A DNA stretch of 64,000 nucleotides. Source: Proteobacteria bacterium ST_bin14. GTDB taxonomy: Bacteria > Pseudomonadota > Alphaproteobacteria > Sphingomonadales > Sphingomonadaceae. The position numbers and the translations under genes are program-made. The stretch spans positions 87,680 to 151,679 of the forward strand of contig MSXR01000016.1 in NCBI GenBank assembly GCA_002083655.1. Reading direction: 5' to 3'. The notes below the pieces were generated by a model. The model searched no databases, was not told the origin of the DNA, and saw only the letters and a program-made list of their open reading frames with translations. This document shows positions 53,607 to 63,430 of the stretch, piece by piece (positions within the stretch are counted from its first letter, which is position 1; every line of letters begins with the position of its first letter).

Positions 53607-54749
53607 ATGCCGCTTGATTATGAAACGATGCGGGTCATTTGGTGGGCGCTGATGGGCGTCCTGCTGATCGGTTTTGCGCTCACCGATGGCTTTGACCTGG
53701 GGGCCGCCGCTTTGCTTCCTTTTGTTGGGCGCAACGACGAAGAGCGCCGTCTGGTGATCAACACGATCGGAGCGACCTGGGAGGGAAACCAAGTATGGTT
53801 CATTCTCGGCGGTGGCGCGATCTTTGCCGCATGGCCGTTGGTGTACGCGGTCAGCTTTTCGGGCTTCTACCTTGCCATGTTCCTGGTGCTCGCCGCACTG
53901 ATCTTGCGGCCGGTGGGCTTCAAATATCGCTCCAAGCATGACGACCCGAAGTGGCGGAACCGCTGGGACTGGGCGTTGTTTGTTGGTGGCTTCGTGCCGA
54001 CACTGGTATTCGGGGTGGCGGTTGGCAACGTTCTGCTCGGTGCGCCGTTCAGGCTCGATGGCGATTTGCGGTCCTTTTATGAAGGCGGCCTGCTGGGCCT
54101 GTTCACACCGTTCAGCCTGCTGACCGGTTTGTTGTCGGTGGCAATGCTGGTGCTGCACGGTGCTGGTTGGCTAAGCCTCAAGCTCGAGTCAGGACCGGTC
54201 CTCGATCGTGCGCGTAATTATGGCCGTGTCGCTGCAGTGCTCGCGATTCTACTCTTTATGGCCGGTGGGGCATTCGTTGCGTGGAGCAGTATGGGCTATC
54301 GGCTCGAAGGGTTCGTCGACGCGAATGGACCGTCCAACCCGCATATGATCAAAGCGGTCGCCGCACCGGGGGCCTGGCTCGACAATTTCAAGGCGCAGCC
54401 GTGGATGTTGGCAGCGCCAGTGCTCGGGTTGGTCGGGCCCGTGCTCGCATTTCTTGGCATCAACGGCCGACGTAACGCGCTGGTATTCGCAGGGTCGTCG
54501 CTCGCCAATATCGGGATCATTTCCACGGTTGGGCTCTCGATGTTTCCGTTCATCCTGCCGAGCTCGATCGATCCGGCATCGAGCCTGACGGCATGGAACG
54601 CTTCATCGAGTCACCTGACCTTGTTCATCATGCTGATCGTCACCGTCATCTTCCTGCCCGTCGTCCTTGCCTACACGGCTTGGGTCTATCGGGTGATGTT
54701 CGGGCGGGTGACGACGGAGCAGGTTCGCTTCAACCCCGATTACTATTGA
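53607..54749 (+). CDS. cydB: cytochrome bd quinol oxidase subunit II
   Basis: 380 residues with eight or nine membrane helices. MPLDYETMRVIWWALMGVLL, ALTDGFDLGAAALLPF and TIGATWEGNQVWFILGGGA are family hallmarks. It pairs with CydA. The gene starts 26 bases after cydA and is followed by cydX. Confidence 0.96.
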   Translation: MPLDYETMRVIWWALMGVLLIGFALTDGFDLGAAALLPFVGRNDEERRLVINTIGATWEGNQVWFILGGGAIFAAWPLVYAVSFSGFYLAMFLVLAALILRPVGFKYRSKHDDPKWRNRWDWALFVGGFVPTLVFGVAVGNVLLGAPFRLDGDLRSFYEGGLLGLFTPFSLLTGLLSVAMLVLHGAGWLSLKLESGPVLDRARNYGRVAAVLAILLFMAGGAFVAWSSMGYRLEGFVDANGPSNPHMIKAVAAPGAWLDNFKAQPWMLAAPVLGLVGPVLAFLGINGRRNALVFAGSSLANIGIISTVGLSMFPFILPSSIDPASSLTAWNASSSHLTLFIMLIVTVIFLPVVLAYTAWVYRVMFGRVTTEQVRFNPDYY

Positions 54750-54773
54750 TCGCCGCAAAGAAGGATTGATCGC

Positions 54774-54890
54774 ATGTGGTATTTTGCTTGGATACTGGGA
54801 CTCGGCCTTGCCGTTGGGGTGGCTGTGCTGAACGGCGTCTGGCACGAGTTTCATGTCGACCCCGCGAGTGATCGGACGGTTGTCGATTGA
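54774..54890 (+). CDS. cydX: CydX, small subunit of cytochrome bd oxidase
   Basis: A 38-residue protein that starts MWYFAWILGLGLAVGVAVLN, the classic CydX pattern, followed by a short polar tail (HEFHVDPASDR). One membrane helix. GAAGGA lies seven bases before the ATG. CydX stabilises the haems of the CydAB complex. It is 24 bases behind cydB and is easily missed because of its length. Confidence 0.93.
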   Translation: MWYFAWILGLGLAVGVAVLNGVWHEFHVDPASDRTVVD

Positions 54891-55343
54891 GTTGGCATGT
54901 TCCGCAATTGGCTAGGTCAGAGTACCACAAGCCGGCGCATAGGTGATCCGGCCTTATGTAATTCGCCACTGCAGCTGACACACCGCTCGCGGCTAAATCC
55001 GCTCCTCAACCGGCACGTGAGCGAGCGACGAGTTCCGTGTCGCTTTGTGGGAGGAGTCAATGTCGTATTCTGGGTTGTCACGGCCTTGGCCTCCTCAAGG
55101 CAGCAGTCGTCCAACGTCCCGCCATTCCTCGGTTGCCAAAGCAATGGCTGCTGCTGACATGAGCAGCCATACGCATGCTGCTGAGCAGACGATCGGGAAA
55201 ACACTCACCTTGGTTGTTCACCATTAGCGGATGCGTCCTGAGAAGTCGAAGTTCGTCGATGTCAGCTATTTGTCTCTGACCTGCTGACCTGTGCCGGTCG
55301 GTTTCCCCTGCCGATCTGCGATGCGTCACTCAGTTCGCAGTTT
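54891..55343. other. gap between cydX and the two-component genes
   Basis: About 450 bases of lower GC content. Only short cysteine- or arginine-rich frames occur, none recognisable. No clear T-run terminator after cydX was found. Confidence 0.35.
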
Positions 55344-56696
55344 TCAGGCTGCTTCGAACAATTCCAATGTAAGAACAACAACTAAGCCCCCGCCCGGGGC
55401 ATCTTCAAGATCGACGGCACCGCCATAAAGCTCGGCAAGATCTCGGGAGATGGGGAGTCCTAGCCCACAACCGTCCTTTGTTTCGTCGAGCCGGGTGCCG
55501 ATCCCGAAGACCGCCGGACGCTTTTCCAACGAAATACCAGGACCATCGTCCGCCACACAGATGGCTACTCGGCCATCTAAGGTCGAGGCGGTAATAGCAA
55601 CGTTTCGTGTTGCCCACTTGCTTGCATTGTCGATCAGGTTGGAGAGCATTTCGGTCAGGTCGCCTGCCTCGCAATTGACCTGAATGTCGCGGGGGACTTC
55701 GATACGATACGTCAGATCGCGATCAAAGTGCAGCCGCTGCATCACATCAACAATCTGTGTGACCAATGCAGCGACATTGGCAACGCAGCCTGTAACGCGG
55801 GTGCCAGCCGCGCTGGCGCGCGCCATATGATAGTCGATCTGGCGGCGCATTCCGTCGCATTGGGCTAGGATGAAGTCGGCGGAGGCGCGCGGATCCTTGC
55901 CTTCGAGCTGGTCGGCTTCGCCGCCAATTAGTGCGAGCGGCGTCCGGAGACCATGGGCAAGGTTACCTGCCGATAGACGGGCGCGCTGGACGACGGCCGA
56001 CTGAGCATCAAGCAGTGCATTCATTCGCGCGACCAGGGGAGCGAACTCGCTCGGGACTTCTGTAGGAAGACGAGCAAGCTTGCCGCGGCGTAACAGGTCT
56101 AGATCGTCGCCGATCCGTCGAACCGGACGCAGGCCGTAGGAAATCTGGAGTGTGGCGCCGACGACCATCAGCAAAGCAAAGACCGAGAGAGACAGCGCGA
56201 GATCGCGGTTGAAACGATCGATCGCTCTTTCGATCAGGCGTCGATCAATCGCAATGGTGTAATGCACTGGAGTAGCGACACCTTGAGTGCGGCGTGCGAC
56301 ACCAAGTTCCAGCACATCGCCAGCTGGCCCCTTGTTCCAGCCCGATTGCGGTTCAGGCTCGGTTGCGAATTTTCCCTGAAGCACAGCACCGCCCAGCGTT
56401 TCGGACGTCACCGGGTGCTGGCCGAGCTGCTCGATCTGCCAGTAAAAACCTGAGCCTCGTTCGCGAAACCGAGGGTCTGACATCGGCCGCTGAAGCGTCG
56501 GCCGCCCATCGGCACCGACCGCGGTCAAAATCGCCAGCTCTTTCAGATGTCCGGTCAGGTCGGCTCGATACTGTTCGGTAGTATGCCATCTGTAGAGGCT
56601 GGAAATGAAGCCGCCAGCGATCACGGTTGCTACACTCACCCATAGCAGTGAGGCAAAGAGGAAGCGAAGGCGCAGGCTTCGAAAATCGGCGTTCAT
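55344..56696 (-). CDS. sensor histidine kinase (PhoQ/CusS-like)
   Basis: 450 residues. Two membrane helices (about 10-30 and 165-185) bound a periplasmic sensor loop. The H-box is GLRTPLALIGGEADQLEG (phospho-His just before GLRTP), the N-box is SNLIDNASKWA and the G-boxes are CVADDGPGI and GCGLGLPISRDLAELYGG. It is coupled to the response regulator gene by a four-base overlap. The placement next to an HME-RND pump suggests sensing of periplasmic metal. Confidence 0.93.
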   Translation of the reverse strand: MNADFRSLRLRFLFASLLWVSVATVIAGGFISSLYRWHTTEQYRADLTGHLKELAILTAVGADGRPTLQRPMSDPRFRERGSGFYWQIEQLGQHPVTSETLGGAVLQGKFATEPEPQSGWNKGPAGDVLELGVARRTQGVATPVHYTIAIDRRLIERAIDRFNRDLALSLSVFALLMVVGATLQISYGLRPVRRIGDDLDLLRRGKLARLPTEVPSEFAPLVARMNALLDAQSAVVQRARLSAGNLAHGLRTPLALIGGEADQLEGKDPRASADFILAQCDGMRRQIDYHMARASAAGTRVTGCVANVAALVTQIVDVMQRLHFDRDLTYRIEVPRDIQVNCEAGDLTEMLSNLIDNASKWATRNVAITASTLDGRVAICVADDGPGISLEKRPAVFGIGTRLDETKDGCGLGLPISRDLAELYGGAVDLEDAPGGGLVVVLTLELFEAA

Positions 56697-57349
56697 TGGG
56701 ACACCAGTCGATAGCCGAGGCCGCGGACGGTCTTAATCCGGTCATGGCCAACCTTACGGCGCAGGCGACCAATATGCACCTCAACGGTGTTGGGATCGCG
56801 CTCGGTCTGAAGCGGATAAAGATGGTCGAGAATCGCTGATTGGGCCAGTATGCGCCCGGCACTGTAAATAAGGAGGGAAAGCAGGCGAAATTCCGTGCCG
56901 GTAAGGTCGATTGGCTGATCACCGAGAAAAGCCTGTTTCAGCGCCGGGTCGAGCGCAAGGTCTCCTACAGTGAGTCGGCTTGCGCTATGCCCCGCTGCCC
57001 GGCGAGCCAGCGCATGGAGACGCGCGACCAACTCCTCGATCCGCACCGGTTTGACGATGAAATCGTCTGCACCCGCATTAAGTCCCTCGACCTTGTCCTG
57101 CCAGCTGCCTCGCGCCGTAAGGATCAGGACGGGCGTCTGCAACCCGCGCGTGCGCCATTCCCGGATCAGGTCGAGCCCGTTCATGCCGGGCAGGCCAAGG
57201 TCGACGACGAGGACGCCAAATCCATCGAAAGCAAAGCTGGCCGCATCCTCGGCGGTGCCGACGATTTCCGGCGTCATGCCGTGGCGGCTCAAACTTGCCG
57301 CCATGCGCGATGCCAGTGCCGCTTCGTCCTCGACAATCAAGATCCGCAA
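56693..57349 (-). CDS. OmpR/PhoP-family response regulator
   Basis: 218 residues. A receiver domain (EDE at 7-9, phosphoacceptor Asp in VLVVDLGLPGMNG, Thr in LILTARG, Lys in FIVKPVRI) is followed by a winged-helix output domain (PNTVEVHIGRLRRKVG, TVRGLGYRLV). It should control the divergent RND operon. A palindrome at 57398-57412 lies between the two. Confidence 0.94.
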   Translation of the reverse strand: MRILIVEDEAALASRMAASLSRHGMTPEIVGTAEDAASFAFDGFGVLVVDLGLPGMNGLDLIREWRTRGLQTPVLILTARGSWQDKVEGLNAGADDFIVKPVRIEELVARLHALARRAAGHSASRLTVGDLALDPALKQAFLGDQPIDLTGTEFRLLSLLIYSAGRILAQSAILDHLYPLQTERDPNTVEVHIGRLRRKVGHDRIKTVRGLGYRLVSQ

Positions 57350-57397
57350 TCGCTGTCCTTTCTCTCGCTGTTCCTAAAGCAAGTTGCTGCCAATTAC

Positions 57398-57412
57398 CTG
57401 TCAATCTGACAG
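57398..57412. promoter_or_regulatory. palindrome between the regulator and the metal efflux operon
   Basis: CTGTCA-ATC-TGACAG is a perfect inverted repeat 35 bases before the adaptor start and about 49 bases before the regulator start. A binding site for the response regulator is likely. Confidence 0.5.
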
Positions 57413-57446
57413 CCAATCGACAGCTTGCCGATCTAGGGCGTCGATC

Positions 57447-58589
57447 ATGAAGCAAAACCGAAATCTGATCGCGATCGGGGCTGTCACTCTTGCGCTGGTG
57501 CTGGGTGGCACTTGGTGGCTGCGTGCCCAGCCGACATCGCCGGCTGCGGCACCGACCACGCAGACGGCAACGCGACCTGCCAGGCAGTCGCCGGGAATGA
57601 TCGCGATGACCGATGACCAGATTGCGAGGCTGGGGATCAAGCTTGCACCGGCCATCAGGGCAGATTTGGCGCCGCTCGCATCGTTGCCGGCGATGATCGT
57701 GCCGCCGCCCAATGCGCGAGTGGCGGTTGCCGCTACCTTTCCCGGCGTGGTGACGCGGACCCTGGTGATCGAGGGCCAGGCAGTGCGGCGCGGCCAAGCG
57801 CTGGCGATCATCGCAAGTCGCGATGTGCTCATGATGGGCGCGGAGCTGGCCCGGTCACAGGCACGGCTTGGATATGCGCAATCAAATGCGGGGCGGCTTG
57901 GTCAGCTCAGTCGGGAAGGTGTGATAGCCGGATCGCGGGCGGATGAAGCGCGCGCCACACTGCGCGAGGCGCAGGTCGATGTTTCTGAAAAGCGACGGAT
58001 CCTGGCGCTCGCCAATGCGTCGGGGGGATCAGGCAACTACACATTGGTTGCACCGATCAGCGGCCGGGTGACAACGGCCAGTCTGCAGGCTGGCAGCCCG
58101 GTTGACGGCACCTCGGCACCCTATGTGATCGATGCCGCCACCGCCTACGAAATTGAAGCGCAATTGCCCGAACGGCTGGTCGGATCAGTGCGTCCCGGCA
58201 TGGAAGTCCGACTTGACGGCGGCGCGGGCGGCACCGTGACATCGGTTGGTGCGACGATCGACCCAATGACGCGATCGGCGATGCTGAAGGCGAAAATTGC
58301 GGCGACCCCCGGTTTGGCGACGGCGACGATGGCGGCTGGTAAGGCGACGACGATCACCCTGTTCGCCCCCGCGCCAATCGGAGCGGTTGGGGTCCCTGCA
58401 GCGGCCTTGATCAAGCAGAGCGGGGCTGACATCGTATTTGTGCGGAGTCGGACCGGCTTTGCTGTCCGCCGGGTTTCAAGCGGCAGCGGGAGCGAGGGCA
58501 CCGTCGTCATCCTGTCCGGCCTCTCGGTCGGCGACCGGGTCGTCATCACCGGCACCAGCGAGCTGAAATCGCTCGCCGACGCGCGATAG
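57447..58589 (+). CDS. RND periplasmic adaptor of the metal pump (CusB/CzcB-like)
   Basis: 380 residues. One N-terminal membrane segment (IAIGAVTLALVLGGTWW), then the lipoyl-half motifs PGVVTRTLVIEGQAVRRG and YTLVAPISGRVTTA and a beta-barrel domain. Homology points to the metal (HME) branch of adaptors. No clear metal-binding N-terminal methionine cluster is seen. It is 10 bases ahead of the permease gene. The ATG at 57447 is 21 codons within a longer frame. Confidence 0.92.
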   Translation: MKQNRNLIAIGAVTLALVLGGTWWLRAQPTSPAAAPTTQTATRPARQSPGMIAMTDDQIARLGIKLAPAIRADLAPLASLPAMIVPPPNARVAVAATFPGVVTRTLVIEGQAVRRGQALAIIASRDVLMMGAELARSQARLGYAQSNAGRLGQLSREGVIAGSRADEARATLREAQVDVSEKRRILALANASGGSGNYTLVAPISGRVTTASLQAGSPVDGTSAPYVIDAATAYEIEAQLPERLVGSVRPGMEVRLDGGAGGTVTSVGATIDPMTRSAMLKAKIAATPGLATATMAAGKATTITLFAPAPIGAVGVPAAALIKQSGADIVFVRSRTGFAVRRVSSGSGSEGTVVILSGLSVGDRVVITGTSELKSLADAR

Positions 58590-58599
58590 GCAGACCGCC

Positions 58600-61500
58600 A
58601 TGCTCCGTTCCCTGGTCGCGACGTCATTATCCTATCGACTGTTCGTGCTTGCCTTGGCCATCATTGTCGCTGGGCTAGGCGTGCTGGCGTTTCGCAGCCT
58701 GCCGGTCGATGCCTATCCGGATATCGCCCAGACCCAGGTGAAGATGATCCTGAAGGCACCGGGCATGACGCCTGAGGAAGTCGAAAGCCGCGTCATAACG
58801 CCGATCGAGCGAGAGATGCTTGGCATTCCCAAGCAGGCGATCCTTCGCTCGACCGCAAAATATGCGATTGCCGATATCACGATCGATTTCGTCGACGGCA
58901 CCGACATTTACTGGGCGCGGCAACAGGTGGCGGAGCGGCTGACTGGCGCCCTGGCGCAGATGCCGTCGTCGGTAAGCGGCGGCTTGGCACCGATTTCGAC
59001 GCCTCTCTCCGAAATTTTCATGTTCACGGTCGACGGACCGCTGGATTTGACCGCAAAGCGAGATCTCCTCGACTGGACGATCCGTCCCGCGCTGCGCACC
59101 GTGCCCGGGGTTGCGGACGTTAATTCGCTCGGCGGGCTCGTCAAAACCTTTGAGGTGCGGCCTGATCCAGTCGCGCTTGCCAGCGCTGGTTTCACGATCG
59201 CCGATATCCGCAGCGCAATTGACAGTGGCAACCGCAATGATGGTGCGGGACGCCTTGGCCAAGGGGAGGAAGCGCTGATCGTCCGCGCAGTCGGTGCGGT
59301 GCAGTCGATTGGCGATCTTCAGATGCTGGTGCTTGCTAATCGCAGTGGCAAGGTGGTGCGGCTTGGCGATGTGGCCATGGTGACGATGGGAAGCCTCACC
59401 CGCTACGGTGCTGTGACCAAGGATGGCCGTGGTGAGGCGGTCGAGGGATTGGTGATTGCCCTTCGCGGCGCCGATTCCCGACAGGTCGTCGCGGGCGTAC
59501 AGGCGCGGCTCGACGAACTCGGCAAGACGTTGCCACCGGGTACGTCGATCAAGATATTCTATGACCGCTCCGATCTGATCGGGCGGGCCATCGGCACGGT
59601 TGAGGAAGCATTGCTCGAAGCAACAGTGCTGGTTGTAATTCTGCTGATGGTCTTTCTGGGCGACTGGCGCGCGGCCGCGATCGTCGCGGTCGTCCTGCCG
59701 ATGGCTGCGCTTATCACTTTCGTGTTGATGCGCGGGGTAGGGCTTACCGCCAATTTGATGAGCCTTGGTGGCCTGGCCATCGCGCTTGGTATGCTGGTCG
59801 ATGGTGCGGTCGTCGTTGTCGAGAATATCGTCGAACGGCTTAATACAGATCCGGATGACGGCCGTCCGCGGCTCAACGCGGTCTTCCGTGCGACCAGCGA
59901 TGTGATCGTCCCCGTGTCGGCGGGCATCATCATCATCGCGTTGGTGTTCCTGCCGTTGCTCTCGCTCGAGGGGCTGGAGGGCAAGCTGTTCGCTCCGGTC
60001 GCCTTGACGATCGTGTTCGCGCTGATCGGGTCATTGTTGCTGGCCCTCACGCTGGTGCCGGTGCTCGCGTCCTACGGCCTGAAAAGCGCGCATCACGGTG
60101 AACCCTGGATCATGCGGCAGCTCGCGCCGCGCTACCATGCGCTGCTGGAGGGCGCGTTTGCCCACAAGGCGCTGGTCTATGGCCTCGCCGGCGCAGGGTT
60201 GGTGCTCGCCGGGGTTGCCTACAGCGCGGTTGGCAAGACCTTCATGCCCAATATGGATGAGGGATCTATCATCATGCAGCTCACCAAGCTGCCCTCGATC
60301 GGGCTCGATCGATCGCTGCAGAATGACCTAGCGGTGCAGCGTGCTGTGCTGGCCTCGGTGCCGGAAGTATCGGGATTCATTGCGCGCACTGGCTCAGACG
60401 AACTTGGTCTCGACCCGATGGGCCTGAACGAAACCGACGGGTTCATGACGCTCAAGCCGCGCTCAGAATGGCGCGGCAGCAAGGAGTTGATCATCGCAGA
60501 CTTGCGCAGAACGATGGAAAAGCTGCCCGGCATCGAACCAAGCTTCACCCAGCCCATCGAGATGCGCGTATCGGAAATGTTGACAGGTGCCCGAGGCGAT
60601 CTCGCCGTCAAGATCTTCGGACCAGATCTCAAAACGTTGTCGCGTCTGGCCGGTCAGATAAAGACCGCACTATCAGACGTGCGTGGCGCGTCCGAGGTGA
60701 TGACCGTTGCCAACGACAATGTTGGCTACCTCCAACTCGACATCGATCGCCTTGCCGCCGGTCGTGCAGGGATGCCGGTAGGCGAGATGGAGGATGCCAT
60801 GCGCGCGCAGCTGGAGGGAATGCCGGCGGGCGTCGTTGCGGATGGACAGAAGCGCGTGCCGATCATGATCCGCGGCGACAACGTAGTGCGCAATGACACA
60901 AACCTGTTCACCGATCTGCAATTGCGCACGCCATCGGGGTTGCTGGCGCGGGTCAGCGACCTGGCGCGCATCAGCCGCGTTGAAGGCCCCGTCAAGGTAT
61001 CGCACGAAAATGGCTCCCGATTTGCCCTGATTCAGGCGTTTGTTTCGGGCCGCGATCTGGTCGGCTATGTCGATGAGGCCAAGGCGAGCGTCGCGGCTAA
61101 GGTGGTACTTCCGGCTGGCTACACACTGGTTTGGGGTGGTCAGTTCGAAAACCAGCAACGGGCCTCGGCCCGGCTGCTGCTGGTGGTGCCGGTTGCCCTC
61201 CTACTCATATTCTTTGTGCTTTACGCCACTTTACGGTCTGTGCGGGCGTCAGTTCTGATCCTGCTCAACATTCCGTTCGCGCTGGTTGGCGGGATCGTGT
61301 CGCTGTGGCTGTCGGGCGCCTATCTTTCGGTGCCCGCCTCGGTAGGCTTCATTGCATTGCTGGGCATTGCCGTTCTCAACGGTCTCGTGCTGGTCGCCTA
61401 TTTCCGGCAGCTCCGCGAGGAGGGGCTGAGCATGGCCGAAAGTGTCAGACGCGGTGCCGAGCGGCGGCTCAGACCGGTGCTGATGACAGCATCGATCACG

Positions 61501-61674
61501 GCCTTCGGCTTGGTTCCGCTGCTGTTCGCGACTGGCCCCGGATCGGAAATCCAGCAGCCCTTGGCCATCGTCGTAATCGGCGGCTTGTTCACCTCGACGC
61601 TGCTGACCCTGATCCTACTGCCGATCCTTTTCGAGCGCTTTGGCGAAAGCCGTGCGGAGGTGATCGATGGATGA
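58600..61674 (+). CDS. heavy-metal efflux RND permease (CusA/CzcA family)
   Basis: 1024 residues. The family-defining start (SYRLFVLALAIIVAGLGV, LPVDAYPDIAQTQVKM), the proton-relay region GGLAIALGMLVDGAVVVVEN and twelve helices are present. Family members expel cobalt, zinc, cadmium, copper or silver. The substrate ion cannot be told by reading. The DUF3240 gene overlaps its end. Confidence 0.95.
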   Translation: MLRSLVATSLSYRLFVLALAIIVAGLGVLAFRSLPVDAYPDIAQTQVKMILKAPGMTPEEVESRVITPIEREMLGIPKQAILRSTAKYAIADITIDFVDGTDIYWARQQVAERLTGALAQMPSSVSGGLAPISTPLSEIFMFTVDGPLDLTAKRDLLDWTIRPALRTVPGVADVNSLGGLVKTFEVRPDPVALASAGFTIADIRSAIDSGNRNDGAGRLGQGEEALIVRAVGAVQSIGDLQMLVLANRSGKVVRLGDVAMVTMGSLTRYGAVTKDGRGEAVEGLVIALRGADSRQVVAGVQARLDELGKTLPPGTSIKIFYDRSDLIGRAIGTVEEALLEATVLVVILLMVFLGDWRAAAIVAVVLPMAALITFVLMRGVGLTANLMSLGGLAIALGMLVDGAVVVVENIVERLNTDPDDGRPRLNAVFRATSDVIVPVSAGIIIIALVFLPLLSLEGLEGKLFAPVALTIVFALIGSLLLALTLVPVLASYGLKSAHHGEPWIMRQLAPRYHALLEGAFAHKALVYGLAGAGLVLAGVAYSAVGKTFMPNMDEGSIIMQLTKLPSIGLDRSLQNDLAVQRAVLASVPEVSGFIARTGSDELGLDPMGLNETDGFMTLKPRSEWRGSKELIIADLRRTMEKLPGIEPSFTQPIEMRVSEMLTGARGDLAVKIFGPDLKTLSRLAGQIKTALSDVRGASEVMTVANDNVGYLQLDIDRLAAGRAGMPVGEMEDAMRAQLEGMPAGVVADGQKRVPIMIRGDNVVRNDTNLFTDLQLRTPSGLLARVSDLARISRVEGPVKVSHENGSRFALIQAFVSGRDLVGYVDEAKASVAAKVVLPAGYTLVWGGQFENQQRASARLLLVVPVALLLIFFVLYATLRSVRASVLILLNIPFALVGGIVSLWLSGAYLSVPASVGFIALLGIAVLNGLVLVAYFRQLREEGLSMAESVRRGAERRLRPVLMTASITAFGLVPLLFATGPGSEIQQPLAIVVIGGLFTSTLLTLILLPILFERFGESRAEVIDG

Positions 61675-61966
61675 AATGCTGGTCACTTTCTATTGTGCGA
61701 AGGCCGATGCGGAAGGACTGATCGCTGTTTTGCGCACGGCATCGGGTGCGCCGGTGCATGTTCGGCATGAGCAGGTTTTTGGCCATGATTTTGGAGATGC
61801 CCGCACCGCCGAGCAAGTTCGCGGCAGCATGGACCGCGCCGCGATTACCCTAACCGCCGCTGCGCGCGATCTCGAAGCGCTGGTCGCGGTCGTTACCGAC
61901 GCCCGGCGCGCGATGCCGGTGCGCTGGCACGCGGTGGCGCTGGACGCGCGCGGAAGGATTGAATGA
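61667..61966 (+). CDS. DUF3240 family protein
   Basis: 99 residues with a small ferredoxin-like fold pattern (LVTFYCAKADAEGLIAVLRT, RHEQVFGHDFGDARTAEQVRGS). Proteins of this family are found within metal-RND operons and may sense or modulate the pump. It overlaps the permease end by eight bases and the TolC start by four (ATGA). Confidence 0.85.
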   Translation: MDEMLVTFYCAKADAEGLIAVLRTASGAPVHVRHEQVFGHDFGDARTAEQVRGSMDRAAITLTAAARDLEALVAVVTDARRAMPVRWHAVALDARGRIE

Positions 61967-63213
61967 TGATACCCAGGACGTTGATTGGCCTAATGGCCTG
62001 CACGGCCCTCGTCGCCGCGCCGGCAATGGCCGAGCGCACTGATTTGCCACCGGCAGATGCGGTCGCGCAAGCGCTCGACAATGCGCCGGGGGTCCGGGCA
62101 TCGGTCGCCCGGATCGATTCCGCCAAGGCTTCATCGGACGCCCTGAGAACCGGCCCTTATGAGATCACTATTTCGGGCAGCACCATCCGCCGTTCGGTGA
62201 CCAACGAGCGTGACTATACCGAATTTGACGGCACAATATTGCGGCAGTTCCGGCTGCCCAGCAAAGCAAGGCTTGATCGCTCCGCAGGCGCGCTGGGCGT
62301 CGAAGTTGCAAGGAACAACGCAGAAGATGCGCGTCATCAGACTTCGCTCATCCTTTCCGGTCTCTGGCATGATTGGCTGCTCACCACTGAGCTTTATCGC
62401 AACGACCAGCAGGCAATTATTAATCTTCGCACAGCGTTGGATGCCGTTAAGCGGCGAATGGCGCTGCGGGATGCAGCCGCGTTAGATGTCGATCAGGCAC
62501 AGTCCGCTCTTGCGCTGGCCGAAGCACAGGCGACGCAATCGCGCAGCTTAGTCGACCGAGCTCGGGTTGCACTGGCAACTGACTTTCCGCAAATTCCATT
62601 GCCGGTGGAGGCGCCCGCGATGTCGCCGCCGGAAATGCCTGACCAGCCTTTAACCGTGCTTCGCGATCTGGTCGTGACACGCAGCCACGAAATTCGCGCG
62701 GCGGACGGCGAGGCGCAGCGCATGGCCGTTCTGGCCCGACGGGCGCGTCTCGATCGTATCGCCGATCCGTCGATAGGCATTCGACTGTTCAGCGAGCGGA
62801 GTGGGCTTGAACGTGGGGCCGGCATTGTTGCGTCGATGCCGCTTGGGGGCGGTCACCGCCGCGCCGTCGCCGATCGAGCATCTGCGGAAGCCAATGCTGC
62901 TGCCATCGATTTGGAACAAGTTCGAAGGGCGATTACCGTGATTGCCGATATCGACCTGTCCGATGCCCGCACCAAATTCGATGCGTGGCAGGCGACGCAT
63001 CGCTCTGCTGACAGCGCGGTGGCAGCTGCCACGAGAACGGAGCGCGGATACAAGCTTGGGGCCATCGATTTGTCCGACCTGCTATATGCCGCGCGTCAAG
63101 CGAACGACGCTCGTCGGGCCGAGATTAACGCGCGAGCGGACGCGGCCAGAGCCTTGTTCAAGCTCCGAATAGATTCTCACACGATCTGGGCGCCTGCCGA
63201 TGAGAATGACTAG
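61963..63213 (+). CDS. TolC-family outer membrane protein of the metal pump
   Basis: 416 residues. A signal peptide ends at AAPAMAERT. Helical hairpins of OEP type are clear (LFSERSGLERGAGIVASMPLGGG, ERGYKLGAIDLSDLLYAARQA). It should form the outer membrane exit of the HME-RND pump. The gene is the last of the operon. Confidence 0.9.
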   Translation: MMIPRTLIGLMACTALVAAPAMAERTDLPPADAVAQALDNAPGVRASVARIDSAKASSDALRTGPYEITISGSTIRRSVTNERDYTEFDGTILRQFRLPSKARLDRSAGALGVEVARNNAEDARHQTSLILSGLWHDWLLTTELYRNDQQAIINLRTALDAVKRRMALRDAAALDVDQAQSALALAEAQATQSRSLVDRARVALATDFPQIPLPVEAPAMSPPEMPDQPLTVLRDLVVTRSHEIRAADGEAQRMAVLARRARLDRIADPSIGIRLFSERSGLERGAGIVASMPLGGGHRRAVADRASAEANAAAIDLEQVRRAITVIADIDLSDARTKFDAWQATHRSADSAVAAATRTERGYKLGAIDLSDLLYAARQANDARRAEINARADAARALFKLRIDSHTIWAPADEND

Positions 63214-63430
63214 CACAGGTGGGCGGGACCAACCTGAGACGAAAATCCGCCGGGCAGCACATCACCATTTTTGGACGATCGACCAGAAGATCGCTGCGCG
63301 GGGTAGTCAACCTTCGCTCAGGAGCGGGGATAACAAAAAGGACTACCCCCAGACACGGCCATGTTTGGCCGAACCCCACGCCACCTGGAGCCTTCGCGAT
63401 CGCAAACGCAAACATGATATTGAAGCGCGG

